NCBI RefSeq assembly: GCF_000970205.1
Contig: NZ_CP009512.1
Span: 2,294,001-2,358,000, forward strand
Length of the DNA stretch: 64,000 bases
Reading direction: 5' to 3'
Source of the DNA: Methanosarcina mazei S-6
GTDB lineage: Archaea; Halobacteriota; Methanosarcinia; Methanosarcinales; Methanosarcinaceae
The translations under genes were made by a program, and so were the position numbers. Under the pieces are notes generated by a model. The model made no database searches. It saw only the letters and a list, made by a program, of their open reading frames with translations, and was not told the DNA's origin. Positions within the stretch are counted from its first letter, which is position 1; the number at the start of each line of letters is the position of its first letter. Of the stretch, positions 37,276 through 46,670 are shown piece after piece.

Positions 37276-37410
37276 TTATTTCTTTGAACCTTTGGATAGT
37301 TTGCTGTCAGCTTTTGCATTCTTCTTTGCTGGTGCTGGAGCTTTTGCCTGTGTTTTTCCACATTCTGCTCCTGTTTTTGGAGCTTTCTCAGTTGCTGTAT
37401 TTTTTGCCAT
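37276..37410 (-). CDS. Small Lys/Ala-rich basic protein, 44 residues
   Basis: ATG 37410 follows AGAGGTG by six bases and opens a 44-residue frame, MAKNTATEKAPKTGAECGKT, then QAKAPAPAKKNAKADSKLSK and a short GSKK end. About a third of the residues are lysine, with Ala/Pro spacing like histone tails and bacterial H1-like proteins, and there is a single Cys. It probably binds nucleic acid or is a charged tail without a core; this is inferred from composition alone. Confidence 0.65.
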   Translation of the reverse strand: MAKNTATEKAPKTGAECGKTQAKAPAPAKKNAKADSKLSKGSKK

Positions 37411-37713
37411 TAAAACACCTCTGACTTAATATTTTATATAAGTATGCTGAATACTGTTTTAAATAAATATATAAGTTTTGAACCAGAATGTTAACTTATT
37501 CAAAAAACTATTATGTAAATCAACTATCAACTAGAATTGAGCCCGTGACCATAATCAAATTACGGAGCCTGTAACCATAATCAATTTACAATAACTATAC
37601 AGTATCTGAAAGTAACTTAATTCCAGAATTCCAGAAAAACTGGTTGAGAATAAAGATGGTTGAGAATAAGATAAAACACAGGGTCACAGGAGAAAGTCTG
37701 GAATGGATAGGCT
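37411..37713. other. Intergenic region between two leftward genes
   Basis: About 300 bases, with a short direct repeat of AACCATAATCAA (37546 and 37573). Nothing else was seen. Confidence 0.4.
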
Positions 37714-38139
37714 TTACTTTTTTCCTTTTAACTTCCCGATTATTCCAGATAAATTAATTCTGGTTTGATATTCAGTTTCGGGGTTCTTTTGATTTTTAAT
37801 CTGAGAATTCTCTTTTTCTCGCATCTTCTTATCGATATTTTCCATTCTTTTATCTATTAAATATTCCCCAATCGGAGTGACAAAGCCAACAAGTATCCCC
37901 AGTCCCAGAAAAATATAGATTACAGTAAAAATCTTACCCAGGTCTGTTTGAGGCGTAAAATCCCCGTATCCTACAGTTGCCAGTGTTATTACCGAAAAAT
38001 AGAAAGAATCAAGCCAGCTCCAGCCCTCAACAGAATGATAGAAAAAAGTACCTGAAGCAAGCGTCAGTGTAGTAAGGTACAGAAGGGATCGGAATTTTGG
38101 ATCCTTAAGCAGCGTTTTTACTGTATTTAAAAACATCAT
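37714..38139 (-). CDS. Two-helix potassium channel
   Basis: A 141-residue protein. Helix one (LLYLTTLTLASGTFFYHSV), pore loop (WLDSFYFSVITLATVGYGDFTP) with the TVGYGD selectivity filter at residues 55-60, and helix two (IFTVIYIFLGLGILVGFVTPIGEYLI) make a minimal Ion_trans_2 channel, followed by a charged coiled tail (RMENIDKKMREKEN). No RCK domain is present, so gating is not by a visible nucleotide sensor. It would act as a tetramer in the cytoplasmic membrane. Confidence 0.93.
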   Translation of the reverse strand: MMFLNTVKTLLKDPKFRSLLYLTTLTLASGTFFYHSVEGWSWLDSFYFSVITLATVGYGDFTPQTDLGKIFTVIYIFLGLGILVGFVTPIGEYLIDKRMENIDKKMREKENSQIKNQKNPETEYQTRINLSGIIGKLKGKK

Positions 38140-38348
38140 TATTGTAAAAAGAAACGGTATCGTAACCTATATCCCCCACAGCTGTCGATCTTGCTTTATC
38201 CTTTTCTCATGCTACGAATCAGAGAATTCTGAAGGGTTTTTCCCTATTACTTCTCTCTCCAAGGCTTAAAAAGACATCTATGAGAAGGGTTAACCTGTGA
38301 TTACTCCATGTACAGGAGTAAATACAGGCTCCCAGAAACTGAAAGTTC

Positions 38349-39764
38349 TTAAAAGCACTGGCAATTATTACCGTCCCATTTCTCAAAACCTTTCCCAAGG
38401 AGGTAAAGGGCAAAAGGAACCAGCAGCAGATCCACAAGAGAATAATAAGGGCCAAACATGGAAAGAACTATGTTAAGCATCAGTAAAGGCACGACCGAAA
38501 GCGTATAAAGGGCAAAGGTCTTTGCGTTGTAGAGATTAGTGGACGGGGAAAGCCCGGTAAGGTAAACGAGTACTGCAACCATATAAAGTGAAATCGTAAG
38601 AAAAAGCAGCATTGATGGGATAAGGGACCCTGGTTCGTTTTTAAGGGCAAGCAGTGTAAGGATTGCCAGCGGAATGAGGTTGAGGAAAAGATAGCTGTTC
38701 AGTTTGCTCTTTATCATGTCAGATACTTTCAGGGGGAGAAAGGCGTAAGAAGCAAAAATATCATACTCGGTAAGCCAGTTATACATTGAAGATGAAAGCA
38801 CACCCAGCACCAGAGCAAAGATTGTAAGTGTACTTAAAGCAGGCATTACTCTTCCCAGAGCGGACAGGAGTATCCATACAAGCGTAAGAGGCAATACAAA
38901 AGAGAAAATTACTTTTCCGAGCCCTCCTTCACTCCTTTTAAGGTCAAGGGAATCTTTTGCAACAAAGGCTGCATATCTGTATGAACCCAGAAGCCTGCAT
39001 AGTTTTGAAAAAGAGTTTGAAAAACTCTTTTGAGACTGTGGAAAATCGATTTTAAGGAAAATTATTGACAGGGCTGAAGGGACAAGAATCAGGATGCCGG
39101 AGTGCAGGAGCTTGCTTACTGAAGGGTCAAGGAAAAAGGAGAGGCTTGGAAGGCTGTAAAGGACATTCTGGTTCATGTTTCCGGATATGTGGAGCAGGAG
39201 AATGGAAGCAATGAAGAGGCAGAAAAGTGAGATCTTTCCTGAATGAGCGTAAACTGTGGACAGGAAGAAAACTGTAGAAATACCAATCACAAAAGAAAGG
39301 GAAAGGGTCAGAACAAGCGTCAGAAGAACTGAAGGAATACTGAATATCCCAGCAGGGACAAATTCTGCAGCAAGAGAAAAACCTGCAACAAAAGGCAGAA
39401 TATAGAGAACAAAATAATATACTATATCTTTTCCAAGAAAATTAGCAAAGATAAATCTTTCAGAAACCGGAAGCACGCGTGAAGAATATGCGATCAGGCT
39501 TGCCTGCCCGAAGCGTCGGTTCATGAATTCGCGGCTCATGAGCCCGAAAGCACCGATCATACACCCTAGAAGCAGGAAAAAGTAATGTATTCCTAAAGCT
39601 ATCTGGGTATCGGTAACTATTTCCCTGAAAACAGGCAGGACAAGGCTTACAAAAAATGTAAATAAAAAAATAAAGACCGGAAAGAGGGCAAAACCTCTAT
39701 GCCCGAAAAGGCTTGAGTGCATCCTCCATTCTTCTTTGACCATGTTTTTGAAAATGTCAAACAT
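38349..39764 (-). CDS. ABC-2-like exporter permease
   Basis: About 471 residues with roughly twelve hydrophobic helices and little else. It follows the ATPase gene with about 50 bp between, on the same strand, so the two form one ABC transporter. ATG 39791 is possible, but GCAGGGA sits just before ATG 39764 (MFDIFKNMVKEEWRMH). The substrate is unknown. The protein begins with a cytoplasmic helix typical of ABC-2 exporters. Confidence 0.88.
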   Translation of the reverse strand: MFDIFKNMVKEEWRMHSSLFGHRGFALFPVFIFLFTFFVSLVLPVFREIVTDTQIALGIHYFFLLLGCMIGAFGLMSREFMNRRFGQASLIAYSSRVLPVSERFIFANFLGKDIVYYFVLYILPFVAGFSLAAEFVPAGIFSIPSVLLTLVLTLSLSFVIGISTVFFLSTVYAHSGKISLFCLFIASILLLHISGNMNQNVLYSLPSLSFFLDPSVSKLLHSGILILVPSALSIIFLKIDFPQSQKSFSNSFSKLCRLLGSYRYAAFVAKDSLDLKRSEGGLGKVIFSFVLPLTLVWILLSALGRVMPALSTLTIFALVLGVLSSSMYNWLTEYDIFASYAFLPLKVSDMIKSKLNSYLFLNLIPLAILTLLALKNEPGSLIPSMLLFLTISLYMVAVLVYLTGLSPSTNLYNAKTFALYTLSVVPLLMLNIVLSMFGPYYSLVDLLLVPFALYLLGKGFEKWDGNNCQCF

Positions 39765-39814
39765 AAAATCCCTGCAGATCGTTGTTTTCATAATTACTGT
39801 TTTTACACCTGCTC

Positions 39815-40579
39815 TCAGACCGGGAGAGGAACTTCTGTTGTAGGTTTTTGCATAATATCGTTTGAAATTTCTTTCCGTCTGCTAACAAGATCAAGGAAGA
39901 AGCCTTCAAAATTCCTTTTCTGAAGTTCGGGATCGTCAAGGCGGCCTGTATAGACCAGTTTTCCTCTGTAAATTACCCCTATGCTTGTGCAGATCTCTTT
40001 TGCAATTTCAAGAATATGAGTGGAAATGAAGATCGTACCTCCATTATTCACATAACCCTTCAGGAAGTCCTTGACCTTCTTCTGCATTACAGGGTCGAGA
40101 TTGATAAGAGGCTCATCGATAATGGCAAGTTCTGGCTCATGCAGAAAAGCCTGGGCAAACATAAGTTTCTGCCTTGTGCCTCGTGAAAGGTCTTTGCATA
40201 AAGAGTCTTTCTGGTCTGCAAAGTCAAAGAAATCAAACCATTTACTGCAGGCTTCTTCATAGTGTTCCATTTTCCGGATTTTTGCAACGAAATGAAGATA
40301 CTCTTCCGCGGTTAGAAAACTTGGAGGAGTTTCCTGTTCAGGAATAACGCCCACAAGCTCCCTGACTCTAAGAGGGTCTTCGAGTACATTTATTCCGTGA
40401 ACCCTCAGAGTGCCCGAGGTCGGCTTTATCTGCCCTGTAAGCATTTTAATCATGGTCGTTTTTCCGGAGCCGTTTGGACCAAGAAGGCCAAAAAGCTCAC
40501 CTTTTCCTATAGAAAGGTCAACACCGTCTACTGCCTGTGTTTGCCCGTAGAACTTGGAGAGACCCTTTACTTCAATCAT
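39815..40579 (-). CDS. ABC transporter ATP-binding protein
   Basis: A 254-residue protein with Walker A GPNGSGKTTMI, Q loop PEQETPP, signature LSRGTRQKLMFAQAF, Walker B LAIIDEPLINLDP and switch His ISTHIL. The signature reads LSRGTRQK, as in CcmA/ABC-2 exporter ATPases. AGGAG precedes the ATG. First gene of a two-gene operon with the permease. Confidence 0.95.
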   Translation of the reverse strand: MIEVKGLSKFYGQTQAVDGVDLSIGKGELFGLLGPNGSGKTTMIKMLTGQIKPTSGTLRVHGINVLEDPLRVRELVGVIPEQETPPSFLTAEEYLHFVAKIRKMEHYEEACSKWFDFFDFADQKDSLCKDLSRGTRQKLMFAQAFLHEPELAIIDEPLINLDPVMQKKVKDFLKGYVNNGGTIFISTHILEIAKEICTSIGVIYRGKLVYTGRLDDPELQKRNFEGFFLDLVSRRKEISNDIMQKPTTEVPLPV

Positions 40580-40772
40580 ATTTCAGGCTCCTTTAAGCTG
40601 TGATTTTCCTTAAGTCAAATATCTTTTTACAAATACTCTTTATATATTTTTAAGCCTTTCTGTTTTAAGATATATAATAGGTAATGTGAAAAATAATTTG
40701 GCTTTTATAACTATGAGATCATGAAGTCTTAAAATATAAGGCTCTTAATTCAGAAAGAATATAGCCTCTGAA

Positions 40773-40860
40773 AAATAAAAGAGAAAGAGAATAAAAGAGA
40801 AAGGGAATAAAAGAGAAAGGGAATAAAAAGAAAGAAAATAAAAAATAAAGGGAATATAAG
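40773..40860. repeat. Purine-rich tandem repeat (about 17 bp)
   Basis: Units of the type GAATAAAAGAGAAAGG repeat four to five times with small changes immediately downstream of the leftward permease stop. Confidence 0.75.
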
Positions 40861-40864
40861 AGAA

Positions 40865-41917
40865 TTAATCTTTATTGTATATATTAATTAGTTCTATATA
40901 GGACTCTTTCACAATTATTTTATAGATAATATATATCGGGATTGCGAGTACCATTCCGAGAGGACCTAAAAGTTTGGACGCTGCAAGGGTCAGGATCACA
41001 CTTAAGAGAGGGTTAATATTTACTTTTTCTGAGATCATGAAAGGAATGAGGTAGAGGTTATCAATAGTCTGGGCAATGACGACGGTTATTACTGCAAAAA
41101 GGGCTGTCATCGGGCTGTCGATATAGCCTATAATAACCGGAGGGATTGCTCCCAGGATAGGACCGATATAAGGAATAATATTCAGAAAACCTGCCAGAAT
41201 GCCCAGAAAAAGCCACCCATCAAGACCTCCGAGATAAAATCCGATACAGCAAATAAGACCTATGATAGCCGACTCAAGCATTTTAGCACTGAAAAAATCC
41301 TCCAGCTCACGGCCAATGCTTTCTAAAGCCCTGAGAATTCCATCTGCATGTTCGGGAGGGGCATAAGCATGAATATAATCCCCTATCTTGTTATGGTGCT
41401 TGAAATACATGCCAAACATTAGAGGGATTACCAGCACTCCGGTAAGGAAATAGTAAGAAACTTTTGAAACTAGATCCGTAATCCCGGAAAAGATGGTGTT
41501 TCCTATCTTTTGCAGGTCTTCAGGTTTTATAAGGCCGGAATCTGCAAGCTTTGAAAGCTCGGACTCGTGCTCGGTAAAAAGGGCTGAGGCTCCGCTTGCA
41601 TAGTCCTGCTGTATGTTGCCTATGTCCCCTATAAGGGCTCCAATGCCCTGAACCTGGCTGCTGAGGAAAAACAGGACCAGAAGCCCCGAACCTGTAAGCA
41701 GGATCAAGCCAACTGTTTTTCTGTTGCAGTTCGGAAACCTGTCCATGCACCTGTTGAATATCTCTATCACTTTTTCCACAATCAGGATAAGGATTGCTCC
41801 TGCAATAAGAACTATGAAAATGTCTTCAAAATAGAAGAGAATTGCGAAAAATAAGACAAAAAGTATGGTTGTCAATGCCAGAAACTGCCATATGTTCCTG
41901 TTGGTGCTGAGAGGCAT
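40865..41917 (-). CDS. AI-2E transporter family permease, second member
   Basis: About 350 residues with two N-terminal helices (FLALTTILFVLFFAILFYF and the next), a long central soluble part and a C-terminal helix cluster containing GILAGFLNIIPYIGPILGAIPPVIIGYID and NINPLLSVILTLAASKLLGPLGMVLAIPIY, hallmarks of the family. It is a distant paralogue of the permease at 14058. A role in solute export or turgor is possible but not shown. AAGG-x-AGGAA lies before the ATG. Confidence 0.9.
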   Translation of the reverse strand: MPLSTNRNIWQFLALTTILFVLFFAILFYFEDIFIVLIAGAILILIVEKVIEIFNRCMDRFPNCNRKTVGLILLTGSGLLVLFFLSSQVQGIGALIGDIGNIQQDYASGASALFTEHESELSKLADSGLIKPEDLQKIGNTIFSGITDLVSKVSYYFLTGVLVIPLMFGMYFKHHNKIGDYIHAYAPPEHADGILRALESIGRELEDFFSAKMLESAIIGLICCIGFYLGGLDGWLFLGILAGFLNIIPYIGPILGAIPPVIIGYIDSPMTALFAVITVVIAQTIDNLYLIPFMISEKVNINPLLSVILTLAASKLLGPLGMVLAIPIYIIYKIIVKESYIELINIYNKD

Positions 41918-42370
41918 GCGTTCCTACCTTTAAATTTCTATCCGGATATTATTAAACTATTTATGAATCTAAGATTTTTAGTTTCCAGATAGCTCTCTGA
42001 AAATATAAATAGTAGTTCCTTTGAGTTAAAGAACAGTCTCTTTAAATAATTCATTGAGTTAAAGAATGGTCTCTTTATAATTTTTTGAGTTAAAGAATGG
42101 CATTTTTTAAGTCAAAGAGTAATTCCTTCGAGTCTACAGATATATAGAAAAGAGGAAGATCAGAAGTCGTACTCATGTACTGGAAAAAGCTCTGGAAAAA
42201 GCTCTGTAAAAAAAGATAAATCTGTAAAAAGAGATAAATCTGTAGAAAGAGATAGATTTGTAAAAAGAAATTATTCGCCTTTCATTTTTTCAATCATTCT
42301 TTTGTTCAGACATTCCAAATTTCAATCATTCTTATTTATCAGACTTCTATTTTACCAGACTTCTATTTTA
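41918..42370. repeat. Intergenic region with several short repeat families
   Basis: GAGTTAAAGAA-(C/T)GG-type units occur three times at about 42023-42110. AGATAAATCTGTAAAAAG-type units repeat at about 42190-42268. TTCTATTTTA-CAGAC-type units repeat at 42343-42376. No gene. Confidence 0.7.
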
Positions 42371-42730
42371 TCAGACCTTAATCCTTTCTCTATAAAAACC
42401 TTCAGAAACGAAATCACTGTTTCCGGGAGTCAGGGAATTCAATTCACTGGCAGTTTCCCTTAAAAAGAGCAAAAAATCCGACTTTAACCTTAAAATGAGC
42501 TCTTCTGGCTGGATGCAGCAAAAAATGGTTGGTTCACCTTCGATTATTCTGACATAACCTTTTTTCTCCATCGTTCTGAGAGTTCCATATATCTTGGGTC
42601 TCGGAACTCCCGCATTTTCGGCAATTTCACTTGCCTTTGCCTGTTTCAGGCAGACAAGACTCGAATAAACCTTGGCTTCGTTGCCGGTAAAACCCAATTT
42701 CTGAAGGTTCTCAATAAGCTTAAGAGTCAT
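42371..42730 (-). CDS. TrmB family transcriptional regulator (HTH only)
   Basis: A 119-residue protein. LGFTGNEAKVYSSLVCLKQAKASEIAENAGVPRPKIYGTLRTMEKKGYVRIIEGEPTIFCCIQPEEL is the TrmB winged helix and wing. The sugar-binding C-terminal domain of full TrmB proteins is absent, so it is a short member. AAGGAGG precedes the ATG by eight bases. The target is unknown; it lies about 145 bp after the stop of a MarR gene on the same strand. Confidence 0.9.
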   Translation of the reverse strand: MTLKLIENLQKLGFTGNEAKVYSSLVCLKQAKASEIAENAGVPRPKIYGTLRTMEKKGYVRIIEGEPTIFCCIQPEELILRLKSDFLLFLRETASELNSLTPGNSDFVSEGFYRERIKV

Positions 42731-42874
42731 TCAGGTTTCCTCCTTCTTAATGTTCCGGGATCTGATCTAACTGAAAATTTCATTATCCAGCGATTCTATT
42801 ACCTCTTAAATTCCCTCAAGAATTTTGCTGTCTTTAAAGAATATTATTTATTAAACTCTCCATCTACTATACTG

Positions 42875-43351
42875 TCACCTTAAGCCGGCAGCTCTGCTTG
42901 CTTCTATTTTTCCCAGGATTCTTACCATGGTCTCAAGGCTTTCCATATAACTCTCAATGTCCTCATCATCGACAAACTGAAGCAACTCTTCAGATATTTC
43001 AGTGGTAATCTGGCTTAAGTCATTATAATAGTCAAGCCCTTTTTCAGTCAAAGAAACAAGCACTTTTCTCCTGTCATTGGTGTCGGTTTTTCTGAAAACG
43101 ATCCCCTTCTTTTCCAGGTCGTCAACCATCCTTGTTAAACTGCTCTTATCCATTCCTGTATACTTTCCAAGAGTGGAGGGCATAATTTCTCCTTCAATTC
43201 CCATGATCTTAATTACAATGGGCTGGTTCTTGCTCAGTTCCCTGAACTTGCCTGCTGTTTTTTTCTGAAAGGTCTGCTCAAAAATCAGGTTAGCAAGAGC
43301 GTCCCTTTCCACTGATAACAGAATTATCTTACTCAGTATTGCCTCATCCAT
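42875..43351 (-). CDS. MarR family transcriptional regulator
   Basis: About 158 residues, with LSKNQPIVIKIMGIEGEIMPSTLGKYTGMDKSSLTRMVDDLEKKGIVFRKTDTNDRRKVLVSLTEKG as the winged helix and the DRR wing signature, framed by dimerising helices. ATG 43351 aligns with the start of its paralogue at 46671 and is preferred over ATG 43360. A perfect palindrome lies 150 bp upstream over the expected transcription start, suggesting autoregulation. Confidence 0.92.
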   Translation of the reverse strand: MDEAILSKIILLSVERDALANLIFEQTFQKKTAGKFRELSKNQPIVIKIMGIEGEIMPSTLGKYTGMDKSSLTRMVDDLEKKGIVFRKTDTNDRRKVLVSLTEKGLDYYNDLSQITTEISEELLQFVDDEDIESYMESLETMVRILGKIEASRAAGLR

Positions 43352-43500
43352 TTTTACCATTCCTTTTTAGCGTACCTGGCCAATCCCCATGAAAAATAAC
43401 CTGTAACTTCCGGGACTATAACAAACTACCATGAATAAACAAATCTCCACGAATAAATTGAATTTACAATTATACAAAATCATATAATTGATAATCATAC

Positions 43501-43516
43501 AGTTGATAAATCAACT
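43501..43516. promoter_or_regulatory. Palindrome in the MarR promoter (probable operator)
   Basis: AGTTGATAAATCAACT has perfect arms AGTTGAT/ATCAACT. On the minus strand a TATA box (CTTATATAG, about 43528-43538) lies 12-25 bp upstream, so the dyad covers the expected start of transcription, as for repressor sites. Confidence 0.6.
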
Positions 43517-43804
43517 AATATTAGATACTATATAAGTATTTCGACATTATCGATCCGGTCTTAAAAGGCAAACCTGAAAATTGAACACAATATAAAACCA
43601 ACCTTAATTCCTGAACCTGCTCAGGACTTGATTTATATAGCACCCTCACAGGCCTGTCTGGTAACATCCAGAGTCGAAAGAATGATAGAAAAATCCGGAA
43701 CCTTCAATGAAGTTCACTACAATAAGTATTCAGTTCGTCCTCCTGAGCGAACGAACCAAATATTCTAAACCACAAATTAGACATGTTAGTCCTCTTGAGC
43801 GAAG

Positions 43805-43925
43805 CGAAAAGGACAGCGGACTGCAGAGACGCAAATCTGCCGAAAAGGACAGCGGACTGCAGAGACGCAAATCTGCCGAAAAGGAAAGAGTACTGTAGAG
43901 CCGCAAATCTGCCGGAAAGGACCCC
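43805..43925. repeat. 36-bp tandem repeat, three units and a partial
   Basis: Units start CGAAAAGGACAGCGGACTGC at 43805 and 43841, then diverge at 43877 and 43913. The GC content is higher than around it. Since 36 is a multiple of three, all frames stay open through the array, which explains the spurious ORFs on both strands. Confidence 0.9.
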
Positions 43926-44035
43926 GTTCCCCTGAAGCAGAATTCGGGCAAACAGGACTCCTTCTTCCCGATACAGGACTCAGGCGAGAAAAAAGAGCTT
44001 GAATCACGACTTATCCGGCACTCAGGTCTCGATTC

Positions 44036-44077
44036 ATAAGTTCACAGGGATAAGTTCACAGGGATAAGTTCACAGGG
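44036..44077. repeat. 14-bp tandem repeat, three units
   Basis: ATAAGTTCACAGGG repeats perfectly at 44036, 44050 and 44064. Confidence 0.9.
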
Positions 44078-44143
44078 CAGCGAATAAGTCTGATTTCATG
44101 CTCTTTTCTTCTCCGGGCGGTGAGTTTATCCGACCCGTGCCAT

Positions 44144-46561
44144 TCAGGTAACTGAATATTTTGCCCTCAGGTTTTTCATGAAAACCCCAATTTTCTCCAG
44201 TATTCCGGGCTTTTTTCCTCCCTGGCTGTCCATGAGGACTATCAGGGGTGGGAAAATAACGAAGGTTACAACCAGTGCCAGGAGGACATCTATGACAGTC
44301 ACCAGTCCGAAATTACTTATCATGGGGAAAGGTGAAAATATAAGGGCTGCAAACCCGAAAACTGTTGTGGCTCCCGAAGCGATAAGGGCAGTGCCAGTGG
44401 TGGAAGAAGCCTGGAAAATAGCTTCCACAGGGCTCATTCCAGCATTCTTTTCTTCAAAATAACGTTCCATCATAAGGATCGCATATTCAGAGCCCACTCC
44501 AAGAATCAGCGCACCCATAACTGCAGTCATTGGGTTATAGGCAATTCCAAGCCCTTCCATGACAAGGCCTGACCATCCGATTACCACCAGCATCGGGATA
44601 ATGGGAGAAAGAGCCTTTACGATGTTCCTGTAAACAACCAGGAGACCCACAAATACCAGGAAAACACCTAGTAAAGTCATCTGACTTCTGCCTGTTGTGA
44701 GCCCGGCAAGCATATCAATAATAACTACAGAGTTTCCCGTAACCGTAACCGAAACTCCGGGAGGCGGCTGCAACCATTGTATATCCTGCAGGATAATATC
44801 CCTGAGCTCTTTAATTCCTGCAACTTCAAGGTCTGCCATTGCGTTTCCTATATCGAGGTCGATATGAAGCAGCTGACCTCCTTCTATGTATTGCTGTTTC
44901 TGGCTTGCGGGGATTTCGTCATATATCGCCTGAATTTCCTCCGAAGTCTCGGGAATTATCCCGCTGTTTCGTTCTTTTACGAGATCTACAATGCTTGAGG
45001 CACTATGAACATGCCCTCTGTTTTCAACCTCGTGCCGGCAAAACTCATCTATCCACCTCAGCAACTCCGGATCACTTGTATCTTTTACTCTCAGGATAAC
45101 ATTCAGGTGGTCCCCAGACCCCGATAATATATTCTGCATGTTTTTATAATTGATCAGGGAAGGCATGTCCTGAGGGATAAAGGAATTGGTGTCTGTCTGG
45201 ATGGGAATTGACTGGTCAACATAAAGCCCTGCACAGCAGGTAAAAAGGGCAAATATAAGGACCAGTGTAGAATATTTGAGCGTAAGACCAGTGATTTTTC
45301 TCAGGATTTTTTCAATTATTCCAGGTTCACGCTCTCCAGTGACGGAAATAGAACCATATCCAGAATATTCAGAATTTTTGGAGTCTGATTCTAACCCGTG
45401 ATCTTCACTATCGTCCGCTTTGCTCTTTTTTAATTTCTTCATAAATAATCCATACGGATTCTTTCGAGAGATCCAGTCAAAACTGTAAAGGGTAATCAGC
45501 CCGAAAAAGAGTGAAGAAATGTAACACATGATTACACCTATGAGCAGGAGTTTTCCAAAGTCCTGGATCATAGGGACAACAGAAGTAAATAGAGAGATAA
45601 AACCGAGAGCTGTCATTACAAGAGCTATCAACACTGCAGGTGCTGTGTTCTTGACCGTAGATACAAGAGCCTGAGAAGAAGTTTTTCCTGCCCGGATCTC
45701 CTCTTCCATCCTGTTGTGGAACTGAATAGAATAGTCGATTCCAATGCCTATCAATACTGGAAAAGCTGCCATTGAAACCATTGTCATAGGCACTCCGAGA
45801 TACCCCATGACCCCGAAAGTAAAAAGGACTCCTAACAATACAACAGGGAGCGGAAGCAGTCCCCACCTGACATTCCTGAACACAAGTAAAAGTACGACCA
45901 CCATAAGTATCCCGGCAATTCCCAGAAGAGTGCCCATACTGGTCCCCATCTCACTTTGAATGTCAAGCATCAGGGAAGGCTTGCCTGTAAGAGTCAATTT
46001 ATAGCCAGGAGGAAATTCAGCTCCTTCCAGCGCGAGTTCTATGTTATTGATCATGTCTTCCTGCTGCTGGTTTGTGCTGTCCCCTTCTATCTGAATAATT
46101 ATGAGCGCATGGGTTTTATCAATTACCAGGTTTTTGAAATACTCCGGGTATCTCTCCATCATTTCCCGGATTTCACGGTCAGAATCCGGAATCTTTAACC
46201 TCCCCGACTCTGCATAATTAATTTGCTTTATAATGGAAGCAGGACTTGAAACTGTGGTGACTCCGGGAACAATAAGGACCTGCTGCTCGAGAAGGTCGGC
46301 AGCTTTCATGATAGCCCGGGTACCCACATCATTTCCCTCAACCATCAATATGATGCTATCCGTGCTGAAAGTTTTCAGGAAAAGATGGTCATAGTCCTTG
46401 TATAGCTGCGAATCTTTTGATACCTGGGTCTCGGTTCCAGATGCCATTTCAATATACTGGGCACCCTGCAGGGAAAGAAGGATCAGCAAAAATACAAGGG
46501 CCATTGTAACCTTACGGTTATTCAGAATAAAAAATCCCATTTTTTCAAAAACGTTTTTTAT
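44144..46561 (-). CDS. RND superfamily exporter (HAE3/MmpL-like)
   Basis: About 805 residues with the RND plan: TM1, a large extracellular loop, TM2-6 (from MGTLLGIAGILMVVVLLLVF), a charged cytoplasmic linker, TM7, a second loop, TM8-12. GIGIDYSIQFHNRMEEE and GVGSEYAILMMERYFEE are the paired TM4/TM10 signatures, with acidic residues for proton coupling. The family exports lipids or hydrophobic compounds. ATG 46540 (MGFFILNNRK) is the conventional start, but GGGGG at 46569-46573 points to ATA 46561, adding a KNVFEK segment usual at the start of relatives. A MarR gene precedes it, so drug- or stress-dependent control is likely. Confidence 0.9.
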   Translation of the reverse strand: MKNVFEKMGFFILNNRKVTMALVFLLILLSLQGAQYIEMASGTETQVSKDSQLYKDYDHLFLKTFSTDSIILMVEGNDVGTRAIMKAADLLEQQVLIVPGVTTVSSPASIIKQINYAESGRLKIPDSDREIREMMERYPEYFKNLVIDKTHALIIIQIEGDSTNQQQEDMINNIELALEGAEFPPGYKLTLTGKPSLMLDIQSEMGTSMGTLLGIAGILMVVVLLLVFRNVRWGLLPLPVVLLGVLFTFGVMGYLGVPMTMVSMAAFPVLIGIGIDYSIQFHNRMEEEIRAGKTSSQALVSTVKNTAPAVLIALVMTALGFISLFTSVVPMIQDFGKLLLIGVIMCYISSLFFGLITLYSFDWISRKNPYGLFMKKLKKSKADDSEDHGLESDSKNSEYSGYGSISVTGEREPGIIEKILRKITGLTLKYSTLVLIFALFTCCAGLYVDQSIPIQTDTNSFIPQDMPSLINYKNMQNILSGSGDHLNVILRVKDTSDPELLRWIDEFCRHEVENRGHVHSASSIVDLVKERNSGIIPETSEEIQAIYDEIPASQKQQYIEGGQLLHIDLDIGNAMADLEVAGIKELRDIILQDIQWLQPPPGVSVTVTGNSVVIIDMLAGLTTGRSQMTLLGVFLVFVGLLVVYRNIVKALSPIIPMLVVIGWSGLVMEGLGIAYNPMTAVMGALILGVGSEYAILMMERYFEEKNAGMSPVEAIFQASSTTGTALIASGATTVFGFAALIFSPFPMISNFGLVTVIDVLLALVVTFVIFPPLIVLMDSQGGKKPGILEKIGVFMKNLRAKYSVT

Positions 46562-46670
46562 AAGAAATCCCCCTGAGGAGGCTGTTTTTCACTTAGGTAT
46601 GTTTTTCAGTCAGGTTTGTTACGGATTACAGTATATTTTATCCGGGATTCGGGTTTTACTGCACTTGATA

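Noticed and set aside
38219-38455. 78-codon frame overlapping the ABC permease end
   Set aside because: It lies in another frame of a well-supported gene and has no separate support.
43707-44007. Overlapping frames on both strands through the 36-bp repeat
   Set aside because: The repeat length is a multiple of three, which keeps every frame open. Products are simple repeats with no start signal.
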